Source: Planctomycetota bacterium (GTDB lineage Bacteria; Planctomycetota; Phycisphaerae; SM23-33). Taken from it: a stretch of 17,524 bases of DNA. The stretch is from positions 1-17,524 of the forward strand of contig JAGHBS010000090.1 in NCBI GenBank assembly GCA_021160865.1. The letters are read 5' to 3'. The position numbers and the translations under genes are program-made. How positions within the stretch are numbered: the stretch's first letter is position 1; the number at the start of each line of letters is the position of its first letter. Positions 7,260 through 14,753 of the stretch are shown one piece after another. A model generated the notes under the pieces. That model worked only from the letters and a program-made list of their open reading frames with translations, was not told where the DNA came from and did no database searches.

Positions 7260-8441
7260 ATGGCAAAGAAGGATAAGGTTCGGTTCGGGATTATTGGTTC
7301 AGCCGGTCTGATAGGGAATTATCACGCTGATATTTTGAGTAAAGGTGAGGGGCCTTATGAATTATCCGCCCTTTGCGACATTGATGAGCAGCGGGTGAGA
7401 AATCAGGCTAATAAGTTTGGCGTTCCGTGGACAACGAAGGTAGAAGAGTTAGTTAGTCGTGATGATGTCGATGCGGTTATAGTGGCTACTGCCCATCCGC
7501 TCCATCCTGAAGGGGTAATAGCGGCAGTTGAAGCCGGCAAGGATGTGCTGACCGAAAAGCCTCTTGCTTCGACGCCAGCCGATGCCCGCAAGATGGTAAA
7601 GGCAATTAATCGCAAGAGACGCATTGGGGGTATTCATTATCAGAACCGAGCGCAGCCTGCCGTTATCAAGGCAAAGGAAATGATCGATTCAGGACAGCTT
7701 GGCAAGATATTATGTATCCGTGCCACCGGCTCGTTCTATAAGAGTGATTATTATTACTCCCTCGGTGGCTGGCGAGGCACATGGAAAAACGAAGGTGGTG
7801 GGTTGTTGATAAATCAGGCACCGCACCAGTTGGATTTGGTTTGCTACTTCGCCGGCGGTTTCCATCCTGCCGAACTTGTCGGAAGATGGACCAATCTTTA
7901 TCATCAAAGCAGTCAGACCGACGACTTCGCATCAGCAGTAGGGGTCTTCCCTAACGGGGTTGAATTCGTTATTCAGATGAGCGTTGCAACTCATGGCGAT
8001 AGGGCTCGGATCGAGATTTTCGGAACTTCTGGCGTAATTACCCTGCTGGATCAGGGAGCAACCTTTGCACGATATGTTCGTTTCGAGAAAGATGTGATTG
8101 ACTTTGCACATACCTACGGCGGACCCGACCCGTGGGCAGGGCCTGAAGTAAAGGAGATGCCCATCCCTGAATTACCCAAGGGCGATCCTTCGCTTATTCA
8201 CAAGAGATTTGCCGAAGCCGTTCTGACGAGGGATAAATCAAAGTTGCTCGTCTCAGCTGCCGATGGGCTCTGGTCGATGGAGATGATCTGCGGGATTTAC
8301 CTTTCGGGCTACCTTGGAAAGAAAGTGAAGCTACCTGTCAGTGCTGCTAAATATGATAAGATGCTTGCAGACCTGATCGAACATGCCCGTCCCGTCCAAA
8401 GAGAAGTTCGCAAGCCCGAAGAAGGTATGATCGCAAGGTGA
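7260..8441 (+). CDS. Gfo/Idh/MocA family oxidoreductase
   Basis: This is an NAD(P)-dependent oxidoreductase of the glucose-fructose/inositol dehydrogenase family, 393 residues. Members act on sugars, inositols or their derivatives, and the substrate here is unknown. The N-terminal Rossmann fold starts at residue 7 with RFGIIGSAGLIGNYH. EKP (99-101) carries the catalytic lysine K100. GGWRGTWKNEGGG followed by LLINQAPHQLD (182-192) carries the likely catalytic histidine H189. The C-terminal half is the usual alpha/beta substrate domain. No Tat or Sec signal is visible, so the enzyme should be cytoplasmic. An AGGAG box sits 8 nt before the ATG. It is divergent from leuB and stands alone, so context does not narrow its substrate. 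Confidence 0.88.
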   Translation: MAKKDKVRFGIIGSAGLIGNYHADILSKGEGPYELSALCDIDEQRVRNQANKFGVPWTTKVEELVSRDDVDAVIVATAHPLHPEGVIAAVEAGKDVLTEKPLASTPADARKMVKAINRKRRIGGIHYQNRAQPAVIKAKEMIDSGQLGKILCIRATGSFYKSDYYYSLGGWRGTWKNEGGGLLINQAPHQLDLVCYFAGGFHPAELVGRWTNLYHQSSQTDDFASAVGVFPNGVEFVIQMSVATHGDRARIEIFGTSGVITLLDQGATFARYVRFEKDVIDFAHTYGGPDPWAGPEVKEMPIPELPKGDPSLIHKRFAEAVLTRDKSKLLVSAADGLWSMEMICGIYLSGYLGKKVKLPVSAAKYDKMLADLIEHARPVQREVRKPEEGMIAR

Positions 8442-8453
8442 TTTGACCTTGCG
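8432..8453 (+). other. Stem-loop spanning the stop codon of the Gfo/Idh/MocA gene
   Basis: CGCAAGGT (8432-8439) and ACCTTGCG (8446-8453) form a perfect 8-bp stem with a 6-nt loop. The TGA stop codon (8439-8441) sits at the stem/loop boundary. There is no following U-tract, so it is not a standard intrinsic terminator. It may stabilise the 3' end of the message. Confidence 0.4.
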
Positions 8454-8714
8454 TGTGTCAAATTGACTTACAAGCAGTAGTCTTGTAGGACTAAGTATTT
8501 GTGCTGAAATTGCAGGTTCGTTGCGAATGCCTGTAGAGAGGCATCAAGGTTTTGGGGATACTGATGGCCTGAAACGGTCAGAGTGATGTATTATAAACGG
8601 AAGTCAAACCCTTATGAATCGGTCTTCTAATGGCAGCTGAAGCATCTTGTCTGTTTCTTTCAACGATGGCAGTTTTGTTGCACTGATATAATAGTAGTTG
8701 ATATAGTGGAATGA
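8454..8714. other. Non-coding gap between convergent genes, with small inverted repeats
   Basis: No credible gene was found here; the only frames have fewer than 20 codons. The gap holds small inverted repeats: TACAAG/CTTGTA (8469-8487), ATGCCT/AGGCAT (8527-8544) and TGGCC/GGTCA with one G-U pair (8565-8580). None has a U-tract. They may be 3' UTR structure or chance. Confidence 0.3.
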
Positions 8715-9761
8715 CTATTCTTTATTTGTTTTTGTTGAGGAAGGCGTAATCTGCTGGGCAGCGAGGTTCTGGAGCATTTCCATCTTTTGTCTTACTTCCT
8801 GTGCCATTCGAGAATTTGGATATTCTTGCACGATTTGCTTACCGACTTCAATAGCACTTACCCAATCCTGATCGGTCACGTGGACTGCAAACTGAACACC
8901 GAGGTTGTGGAGTTTTGTGCGAAAAACGCTTCTTGCAGAATCTTCCAGAGCGGCTGCTTCTCGGGGGGTGAGGTACTTATCAAGTTGACGGAGTAATTCG
9001 ATAGACCGATCAATATCACCTGTCCTGACAGCTTCATCATACGCCTTTAGTAAATCACGTTTATGCTTTTTCCTGGCATCGTTGATGAGTTGAGGCAATG
9101 CAAGTACCTTTGGGTTGTCAGGGGCAAGTTGTAATAATCTGCGAGCCCGTCGGGAGGCCTCTGCCCAGTTGTGCTGTTCGATTAATTTGCTGATGCGATC
9201 GATAAAGGCATCGATCCGTTGTTCGAGTGTCATCTTTCGTGCTGAGGCAATCTCTTCTCTCATCTTTTCGGCAAGGTTGTAATAGCCGAACTGTCCTTCT
9301 ACCTCGCCGACGAGTTCTTCAGCAGCTTGATAATCCTGTTTCATAAGATGTTCGTGGAGTAGGTCGTTAATGGCTGATATTTCCGCCTTATGGAAGACCA
9401 GGCTTTTGACTCTATCGGATAGCTGCGAAATCTCTATCAAACGGCGATTGGAATCTTGCAAGCCCGTGAGGATGCTTTCGACTCGTTTGAGGTGATCAGC
9501 AAGGGGTTCGACGGCGCTTTCATTACTAACGAGAACTTCGACTAATCCTTTCAATATCCATATTCCCACCCCTGTCGCTATCAAAGCCAATGCCAGCAGC
9601 ACACGGTACACCAGAGTTAGCAGATCGAACTCCATTGTCAGGCTTACGATGCCATACGCCGTCGTTGCAATGAATGCACCGGCTAATACTATTAGAGAGA
9701 TATAAGCCCATATCCGTGTGAGGGTAATCAGCGGAGAGAATCGACGATATTTTGATGCCAT
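8715..9761 (-). CDS. Unrecognised membrane-anchored protein with TPR-like helical repeats
   Basis: I do not recognise this 348-residue protein. The N-terminus is basic (MASKYRRF). Two hydrophobic segments at about 15-37 and 48-72 look like transmembrane helices, so the long C-terminal part probably faces the same side as the N-terminus. Residues 80-135 look like amphipathic helix or coiled coil. From about 141 on, a pattern recurs near residues 143, 198, 249 and 299: D/N, an aromatic or Ile, two residues, then Ala or Ser. It is followed by a helix and often a proline, as in NWAEASRRARRLLQLAPDNP and DWVSAIEVGKQIVQEYPNS. These resemble TPR helix pairs with an extra linker helix. An AAGGAG ribosome binding site lies 7 nt upstream of the ATG. 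A role as a membrane-tethered scaffold is inference. Confidence 0.8.
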   Translation of the reverse strand: MASKYRRFSPLITLTRIWAYISLIVLAGAFIATTAYGIVSLTMEFDLLTLVYRVLLALALIATGVGIWILKGLVEVLVSNESAVEPLADHLKRVESILTGLQDSNRRLIEISQLSDRVKSLVFHKAEISAINDLLHEHLMKQDYQAAEELVGEVEGQFGYYNLAEKMREEIASARKMTLEQRIDAFIDRISKLIEQHNWAEASRRARRLLQLAPDNPKVLALPQLINDARKKHKRDLLKAYDEAVRTGDIDRSIELLRQLDKYLTPREAAALEDSARSVFRTKLHNLGVQFAVHVTDQDWVSAIEVGKQIVQEYPNSRMAQEVRQKMEMLQNLAAQQITPSSTKTNKE

Positions 9762-9853
9762 CGGAGGACTCCTTTCCTACTTACCCGCCTTACTTCGGCT
9801 TACATTTTTCATCGAGGTTTCAGAGATGTTCATTTTCAAGCCCTTGCAATTTT

Positions 9854-9882
9854 AATTTATACCCATAAGTTGATAGAGTCAA
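9854..9882 (-). promoter_or_regulatory. Putative promoter of the helical-repeat membrane protein gene
   Basis: On the minus strand TTGACT (9877-9882) is followed after 17 nt by TAAATT (9854-9859). The overlapping TATAAA (9856-9861) would give a 15-nt spacer. It lies about 95 bp upstream of the start codon in the divergent gap shared with etfB. Confidence 0.4.
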
Positions 9883-9975
9883 ATGCCTCTCCATCCGGCG
9901 CGATAGTGGGTTGCGCAATGTTCTTTTTATTTATCGGTTGAAATTTACCCGTTATTGATAGTATTAATTCCACTC

Positions 9976-10004
9976 TTGACTTATATTGACCTGTCTTTTA
10001 AATT
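9976..10004 (+). promoter_or_regulatory. Putative promoter of the etfB-etfA-acyl-CoA dehydrogenase unit
   Basis: TTGACT (9976-9981; 5 of 6 to TTGACA) is followed after 17 nt by TAAATT (9999-10004; 4 of 6 to TATAAT). The predicted start near 10011 gives a leader of about 70 nt. Confidence 0.4.
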
Positions 10005-10008
10005 GCCA

Positions 10009-10022
10009 CGTTTACATAAACG
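10009..10022. promoter_or_regulatory. 14-bp palindrome over the predicted etfB transcription start (candidate operator)
   Basis: CGTTTACATAAACG has 6-bp perfect arms around a central CA. It covers the expected +1 region of the putative promoter, where a repressor would block transcription. Fatty-acid and ETF genes are often controlled by TetR- or GntR-type repressors, but no regulator gene is seen in the window. Confidence 0.4.
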
Positions 10023-10080
10023 GTATTGAGACTATTTAGGTAGGTCAGGAACGAAGTTAGAGAAGTTATAGGAGTGAATC

Positions 10081-11004
10081 GTGGGATACGATTGTGTAGT
10101 TTGTGCCAAGCAGGTACCGGATACCAAGCGGATAACAGGTGAGGCGATGACCGAGGAAGGTACGGTCAATCGTGCTGCCTTGCCTGCCATATTTAATCCT
10201 GAAGACCTCAATGCCCTTGAGCAGGCATTATCCATCCGTGATGCTCATGGTGGAACGGTCACGCTAATTACCATGGGTTTGCCAGCAGCTTCGGAGATAC
10301 TCCGCGAGGGTCTATATCGTGGCGTCGATAGAGCGATTCTAATAACCGACCAGCGAGCAGCTGCCTCGGATACACTTGCCACGAGTTATATCCTATCCTG
10401 TGCTATAAGGAAATTATCTTACGATATTGTCCTTTGTGGCAGGCAGGCAATTGACGGTGATACCGCTCAGGTTGGACCTCAATTGGCAGAGAAACTCTCC
10501 TTACCGGTGATTACCTATATGGAAGAACTCATTTCGCTGGAGGGTAAAACGATCCGCGTTCGCCGAAATATCGGTAATGGCTATCAGGTTGTCGAGGCGG
10601 ACTTGCCTGTACTATTAACGGTCACAGAGGCTGCCAATACTCCACGTCCGCCAATGGTAAAAAAGATTATGAAATATAAAAAGGCGCGTTCTAAATCGGA
10701 AGTGGAGCAAGAAGTCAAAAATCTCCTTCAAGGGGATTTTGAAAATTATGCTGCCGAATTGGAAGCCCAGCAGGTCGAGCAAATATGCAGCGAATTGAAA
10801 GAGAAGGGGTTGCTTATCGAACAATGGAACCTCGATGATATAGATGCAGATTTGAACTGGTGCGGGCGTGACGGTAGCCCGACAAAGGTGCATCGAATTG
10901 AATCAGTAGTGCTTACGGGCAGCGAATATAAGGAAATTCCCCCCACCGAGGAGGGTATAAACCAACTGGTGGCTGAACTCATCGAAGACCATACTATCGG
11001 GTAA
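10081..11004 (+). CDS. etfB: Electron transfer flavoprotein beta subunit, with internal insertion
   Basis: EtfB pairs with EtfA to carry electrons between acyl-CoA dehydrogenases and a membrane or soluble partner, and binds AMP or a second FAD. Family motifs are CAKQVPDT (8-15), FNPEDLNALEQAL (38-50), GRQAIDGDTAQVGPQLAE (120-137) and LPVLLTVTEAANTPRPP (175-191). At 307 residues it is longer than the usual 250-265. Compared from memory with other EtfB proteins, a charged, probably helical insertion occupies about residues 202-243, between KIMKYKKA and the conserved GRDGSPTKV (262-270). The start is GTG with an AGGAG box 6 nt upstream. It begins the unit that continues with etfA after 148 nt. 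Whether this ETF bifurcates electrons cannot be decided by reading alone. Confidence 0.93.
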   Translation: MGYDCVVCAKQVPDTKRITGEAMTEEGTVNRAALPAIFNPEDLNALEQALSIRDAHGGTVTLITMGLPAASEILREGLYRGVDRAILITDQRAAASDTLATSYILSCAIRKLSYDIVLCGRQAIDGDTAQVGPQLAEKLSLPVITYMEELISLEGKTIRVRRNIGNGYQVVEADLPVLLTVTEAANTPRPPMVKKIMKYKKARSKSEVEQEVKNLLQGDFENYAAELEAQQVEQICSELKEKGLLIEQWNLDDIDADLNWCGRDGSPTKVHRIESVVLTGSEYKEIPPTEEGINQLVAELIEDHTIG

Positions 11005-11023
11005 TTGGTAAATTAGCAGATAA

Positions 11024-11042
11024 CTTTGCTATGCAAGCAAAG
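11024..11042 (+). repeat. Small stem-loop between etfB and etfA
   Basis: CTTTGCT and AGCAAAG (7-bp perfect arms, 5-nt loop) lie 20 nt after the etfB stop. There is no U-tract, so it is not a normal terminator. It could adjust message stability between the two subunit genes. Confidence 0.25.
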
Positions 11043-11152
11043 GGCTTGAAATTGGTAGCTGGTTATGTGAAAGACCGACATGCTAAAGCAGGTGATAGTT
11101 GAAAAAAAGTGAAGTTTAGAGAATACAAACATGATTAGCTGGGAACTAAAAC

Positions 11153-12193
11153 ATGATTGAAGTAAATCCTCAAGGTGAAGTATGGGTCTTTGCCGAGCAG
11201 GAAGGTGGCAAACTTTCTGATGTGCCGTTAGAGTTGCTGGGCAAGGGTAGGTCGCTTGCTGAGAAATTATCCGTGCCACTGGCAGCGGTACTGGCAGGGA
11301 AGGATGTCAGGCCTCTTGCTGATACCCTCATCGCTCATGGGGCTGATAAGGTATATCTCGTTGAGGATGATCGGCTTGAGCATTATCAAGCCAGGAGTTA
11401 TTCCAGGGTACTTTGCAACCTGATTGAGCAATACAAGCCACAGATTGTAATGTACGGTGCGACGCCGTTAGGTAGAGACCTTGCCCCGACGGTGGCAAGT
11501 GCTATGAAGTGCGGGTTGACGGCAGATTGCACCGATTTACAGATAGGCGATCACGTCGAGCCGATAACCAAACATCTTTACAAGAATCTATTGTTCCAGA
11601 TTCGTCCTGCCTTTGGTGGTAATATCATAGCGACGATTGTGAATTATGATCGCTGGCCTCAGATGGCAACTGTTCGTGAGGGCGTAATGCCCATGCCTGC
11701 CCCCGATGAGAATCGCACGGGCGAAATTATCGAGTGCAAGGCCGATCTGGACGGTCTGGTGTTGCCTCTAAAAATTCTTGAGACGCATCGTCGCGAGCGG
11801 AAGGTCAATCTCAAAGCTGCCCGTATTATCGTCGCTGGCGGAGCCGGGGTCGGTAGCAAGGAAAACTTCAAACTTATCTGGGACCTTGCCGAATGCCTCG
11901 GCGCCGCGGTGGGTGGCTCGAGGGCAGCAGTCGATCTGGGATACGTCGATGCAGACCACCAGGTCGGTCAGACCGGTACGACCGTCAGACCGGCATTGTA
12001 TATCGCCTGCGGGATTTCCGGTGCGGTTCAGCATCGAGCAGGTATGGCAGAATCGGCAAAGATTATCGCGATAAATATAGATCGTGATGCTCCGATATTT
12101 TCCATCGCACATTATGGAATCGTCGGCGACCTCAATGACGTTATCCCGAAGATGATAAAGGCAATCCGCACACGTGCGGGCGTTAAGAAATAG
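11153..12193 (+). CDS. etfA: Electron transfer flavoprotein alpha subunit
   Basis: EtfA forms the heterodimer with EtfB and holds the electron-shuttling FAD in its C-terminal domain. The 346 residues start directly with the ETF domain (EVWVFAEQ), so there is no N-terminal ferredoxin-like extension such as that in CarE of caffeyl-CoA reductase. The FAD domain shows GGAGVGSKENF, GGSRAAVDLGY, QVGQTG, CGISGAVQHRAGM and NIDRDAPIFSIAHYGIVGD, all in the family order. The ribosome binding site is weak (GGGA, 8 nt upstream). An earlier ATG at 11131 is out of frame and soon stopped. It sits between etfB and the acyl-CoA dehydrogenase on the same strand, which supports a shared electron-transfer task. 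Confidence 0.95.
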   Translation: MIEVNPQGEVWVFAEQEGGKLSDVPLELLGKGRSLAEKLSVPLAAVLAGKDVRPLADTLIAHGADKVYLVEDDRLEHYQARSYSRVLCNLIEQYKPQIVMYGATPLGRDLAPTVASAMKCGLTADCTDLQIGDHVEPITKHLYKNLLFQIRPAFGGNIIATIVNYDRWPQMATVREGVMPMPAPDENRTGEIIECKADLDGLVLPLKILETHRRERKVNLKAARIIVAGGAGVGSKENFKLIWDLAECLGAAVGGSRAAVDLGYVDADHQVGQTGTTVRPALYIACGISGAVQHRAGMAESAKIIAINIDRDAPIFSIAHYGIVGDLNDVIPKMIKAIRTRAGVKK

Positions 12194-12237
12194 ATTCTTA
12201 GGCAATTAGTTAGTGAGTAGTAAGCGGGAATAATACT

Positions 12238-13986
12238 ATGGCAAACTTCTTTACTGACAATGAGGATATGCAATTTCTCTTCGAGCATATGGACCTTGCC
12301 AGGCTAGCTGAACTATCGGAAGAAGGTTTTAGGTTTCATGATGAGTATGATTTCGCCCCCGTCGATGCCGATGATGCGATTGATAATTATCGGCGAGTAT
12401 TGACGATGCTCGGGGAATTAGCAGCTGAACGCATCGCACCGACTGCTGAAGAAACTGATCGTATCGGAAGCCGACTCAACGAAGACGGTACAGTCGCCTA
12501 TGCTCCGGGTATCGCTGAGGCGATAAAAATGCTCGGACAAGCTGACTTGATGGGATTCACGCTACCCTATAAGTACGGTGGGATTAACTTCCCAAACCTC
12601 ATCTATACGATGAGCAACGAGATTGTCAGCAGGGCTGATGCCTCGCTGATGAATATCTATGGCCTGCAGGGGATCGCGGATACCATCAACGCCTATGCTT
12701 CGGAAGAGATAAAAGCCCAGTACCTACCGGATATGGCAGCAGGTAAAAAGACCGGCGCAATGGTACTAACCGAACCCGATGCAGGCAGCGACTTACAATC
12801 AGTCAAGACCCGTGCCTACCAGGACGCACAGGGCAACTGGTACGTCCATGGCGTCAAGCGGTTCATCACTAACGGGTGCGGGGATGTGCTACTGGTGCTG
12901 GCGAGAACCGAGCCTGAAATTTCCGATGGCAGGGGACTTAGCCTGTTATTGGTTGAGCGTGGTCCCAGGGTCAAGATTCGACGCCTGGAAGACAAACTCG
13001 GCATCCATGGCTCGCCGACCTGCGAGATCGCCTTCAATGATGCACCTGCAAAATTAATTGGTGAAAGACAACGGGGTCTTGTTACCTATGTAATGAGTTT
13101 GATGAATGGTGCACGGATAGGCATCGCAGCACAGAGTCTCGGTATAGGCGAGGCTGCCTTCCGCGTCGCACGCGATTATGCCCATAGTCGTCGTCAGTTC
13201 GGTACAGCCATCGAAAACTTCCCTGCCCTGCGTGAGCTGATTTCCGATATGCAAGTGGACATCCAGGCAGCTCGTGCATTGACATATTTTGCTACCTATT
13301 GCGTCGATATCGAAATCGGAGCGCTCAAGAAGTTGGAATATGGACCGATCGACGATGAACAGGAGCGAAAACATCTCCGCACTGAAGCCCGCCGATACAA
13401 GCGTATCAATGCCATGCTTACCCCTATGAGCAAATATTACTCTTCGGAGATGTGCATGCGAGTGGCAAACGGTGCTATCGCCGTGATGGGTGGCAGCGGA
13501 TATATGAGAGACTATCCACTCGAAAGACACCTCCGCGACAGCAGGATTACTACCATCTACGAAGGCACGACCCAGCTGCAGATAGTAGCAGCAGTAAGGG
13601 GCGTTTGCAGTGGAACAGCAGCAAATGTTATTGATATGCTCATCGACGATAGAGATTGGCCCAATGATCTTATCGAGGAAATCGAAAAAATCCGCGATGG
13701 AAAAGACCTACTCAACGAAGCCATCGCATTCGTCAAGGACCAGGGTGGTGTGGAATACATGGACCTGATGGGCAGGCGCCTGACAGATATGGCTATTTAC
13801 CTGATCGTGGCAGCCCTCTTTGCCGATCAGGCCACCGCCAAGGAATCCAAAAAGGTCATCCTGCATCGCTGGCTTGCAACGAAGATGCCAGAGTTGAAGA
13901 TGAACCATGAGTTCATCTTGTCAGGCGAGCGAAGCCCGATGACAGATTTCGAGATACTCGCAGGTCCTCTGCCGGTGGTTGAGTGA
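12238..13986 (+). CDS. Acyl-CoA dehydrogenase, long form with C-terminal extension
   Basis: This FAD-dependent acyl-CoA dehydrogenase introduces or, in reverse, reduces an alpha-beta double bond in an acyl-CoA, with ETF as electron partner. At 582 residues it belongs to the long type with an extra C-terminal helical domain (about 460-582). Motifs include TEPDAGSDLQSVKTRA (178-193) and KRFITNG (207-213) at the flavin, SRRQFG (317-322), GGSGYMRDYPLER (418-430) and IYEGTTQLQ (440-448). E442 corresponds to the catalytic base of the medium-chain enzyme. Chain-length specificity cannot be read. It lies 44 nt after etfA, so the three genes probably form one operon. No thiolase, hydratase or CoA ligase is in the window. 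Confidence 0.93.
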   Translation: MANFFTDNEDMQFLFEHMDLARLAELSEEGFRFHDEYDFAPVDADDAIDNYRRVLTMLGELAAERIAPTAEETDRIGSRLNEDGTVAYAPGIAEAIKMLGQADLMGFTLPYKYGGINFPNLIYTMSNEIVSRADASLMNIYGLQGIADTINAYASEEIKAQYLPDMAAGKKTGAMVLTEPDAGSDLQSVKTRAYQDAQGNWYVHGVKRFITNGCGDVLLVLARTEPEISDGRGLSLLLVERGPRVKIRRLEDKLGIHGSPTCEIAFNDAPAKLIGERQRGLVTYVMSLMNGARIGIAAQSLGIGEAAFRVARDYAHSRRQFGTAIENFPALRELISDMQVDIQAARALTYFATYCVDIEIGALKKLEYGPIDDEQERKHLRTEARRYKRINAMLTPMSKYYSSEMCMRVANGAIAVMGGSGYMRDYPLERHLRDSRITTIYEGTTQLQIVAAVRGVCSGTAANVIDMLIDDRDWPNDLIEEIEKIRDGKDLLNEAIAFVKDQGGVEYMDLMGRRLTDMAIYLIVAALFADQATAKESKKVILHRWLATKMPELKMNHEFILSGERSPMTDFEILAGPLPVVE

Positions 13987-14022
13987 TTCGATACACCTGT
14001 CGCCCATGGTGGATTAATAATC

Positions 14023-14055
14023 GTTGCATAGAGAGACGATTTGCAACATATTTTT
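14023..14055 (+). terminator. Weak possible terminator after the acyl-CoA dehydrogenase gene
   Basis: GTTGCA (14023-14028) and TGCAAC (14042-14047) form a 6-bp stem around 13 nt, followed by ATATTTTT. The stem is short, the loop is large, and an ATCG/CGAT pairing competes with it, so this is tentative. Confidence 0.25.
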
Positions 14056-14158
14056 GATTGCATCAGTGGATACGGAGCGTCTTTGATTTGTTTGTTTCAT
14101 TGTGAGCGAAGATTTTCGAGTGTGTAACTCTCGCTGGCTGCAAGACTTGAATAAGGCG

Positions 14159-14746
14159 TCAAAAATGCAGTTTTCTTATGGTGCCTTGCTCTTGTGAAGA
14201 GTTTCTATTTAGATATTCTGCTACCAATTCAGCATAGGTTTTGGTGATGGTTGACGAATTTGTCAGCCCAAGAAGTTCACGAACCGATTGGATGGTCTGT
14301 TCATCGTCGGCTTCAATCTCAAGGAAAAATCCGATCTTAGGTAGTTCATCCAGTTCAATTCGAGCATTTTTGAGTGTGAAACTTTCGCGCCTCTTCTGAA
14401 ACGATACGGTCGGGTAATAACCAAGTCGGGCTAATATCGCAAGGGTAGTATCAGCAGAGTTGACGATTACTTCTTGCTCTTCCCGAATTTTCAGATCACC
14501 TTTTCTACGAGGACCTTTGTAGGTGAGCATGATGATTTGCTTATCATCAGGGCCTTTCGGATTAATCTTCTTGACGATTCTAAGTCGAAGGCCAGTATCA
14601 TTGCGATATAATTGTCTTTCATCAGTATCGAGATAGGTATCTTCTTGTAGAACGGTTTGGATGTGTTCTGCCTGGCAGGAAAGCAATTTTTCCCGTACCT
14701 CTGCAGGATTGTGGATTTTAAACTTTGCTTCGATTTCAGTCATCAT
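14159..14746 (-). CDS. CYTH-domain protein (class IV adenylate cyclase / triphosphate tunnel enzyme family)
   Basis: This 195-residue protein has the hallmarks of the CYTH superfamily, whose members bind triphosphates inside a beta-barrel with metal ions. The N-terminal ExExK motif is EIEAK at residues 4-8. Basic and acidic strands follow: GLRLRIVKK, LTYKGPRR, KIREEQEV, KRRESF and IELDELPKIGFFLEIE. The family includes CyaB-type adenylate cyclases, thiamine triphosphatases and inorganic triphosphatases, and sequence reading cannot choose among them. There is no ribosome binding site. A TGATACAAT extended -10 box ends 7 nt before the first ATG, so the message may be leaderless. A second ATG follows at once. 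It lies 49 nt downstream of the MFS gene. Confidence 0.85.
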   Translation of the reverse strand: MMTEIEAKFKIHNPAEVREKLLSCQAEHIQTVLQEDTYLDTDERQLYRNDTGLRLRIVKKINPKGPDDKQIIMLTYKGPRRKGDLKIREEQEVIVNSADTTLAILARLGYYPTVSFQKRRESFTLKNARIELDELPKIGFFLEIEADDEQTIQSVRELLGLTNSSTITKTYAELVAEYLNRNSSQEQGTIRKLHF

Positions 14747-14753
14747 GGTTGAA

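Larger units (their letters stand above)
9762..10080. other. 319-bp divergent intergenic region
   Basis: This gap separates the helical-repeat protein gene (leftward) from etfB (rightward). It contains no credible open frame or RNA gene. It holds a promoter-like pair for each direction and, on the etfB side, a 14-bp palindrome and the AGGAG ribosome binding site at 10070-10074. Confidence 0.6.

Noticed and set aside
8527..8586. 19-codon small ORF between the oxidoreductase and helical-repeat genes
   Set aside because: No ribosome binding site, no recognisable peptide features, and it overlaps a small inverted repeat.
11131..11160. Alternative upstream start for etfA at the first ATG
   Set aside because: It is out of frame with etfA and meets a stop codon within ten codons.
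11768..12205. 145-codon frame on the minus strand opposite the end of etfA
   Set aside because: It mirrors the conserved FAD-domain codons of etfA and shows no domain of its own.
13054..13530. 158-codon frame on the minus strand inside the acyl-CoA dehydrogenase gene
   Set aside because: Antisense to conserved dehydrogenase motifs; cysteine- and histidine-rich translation without a pattern.
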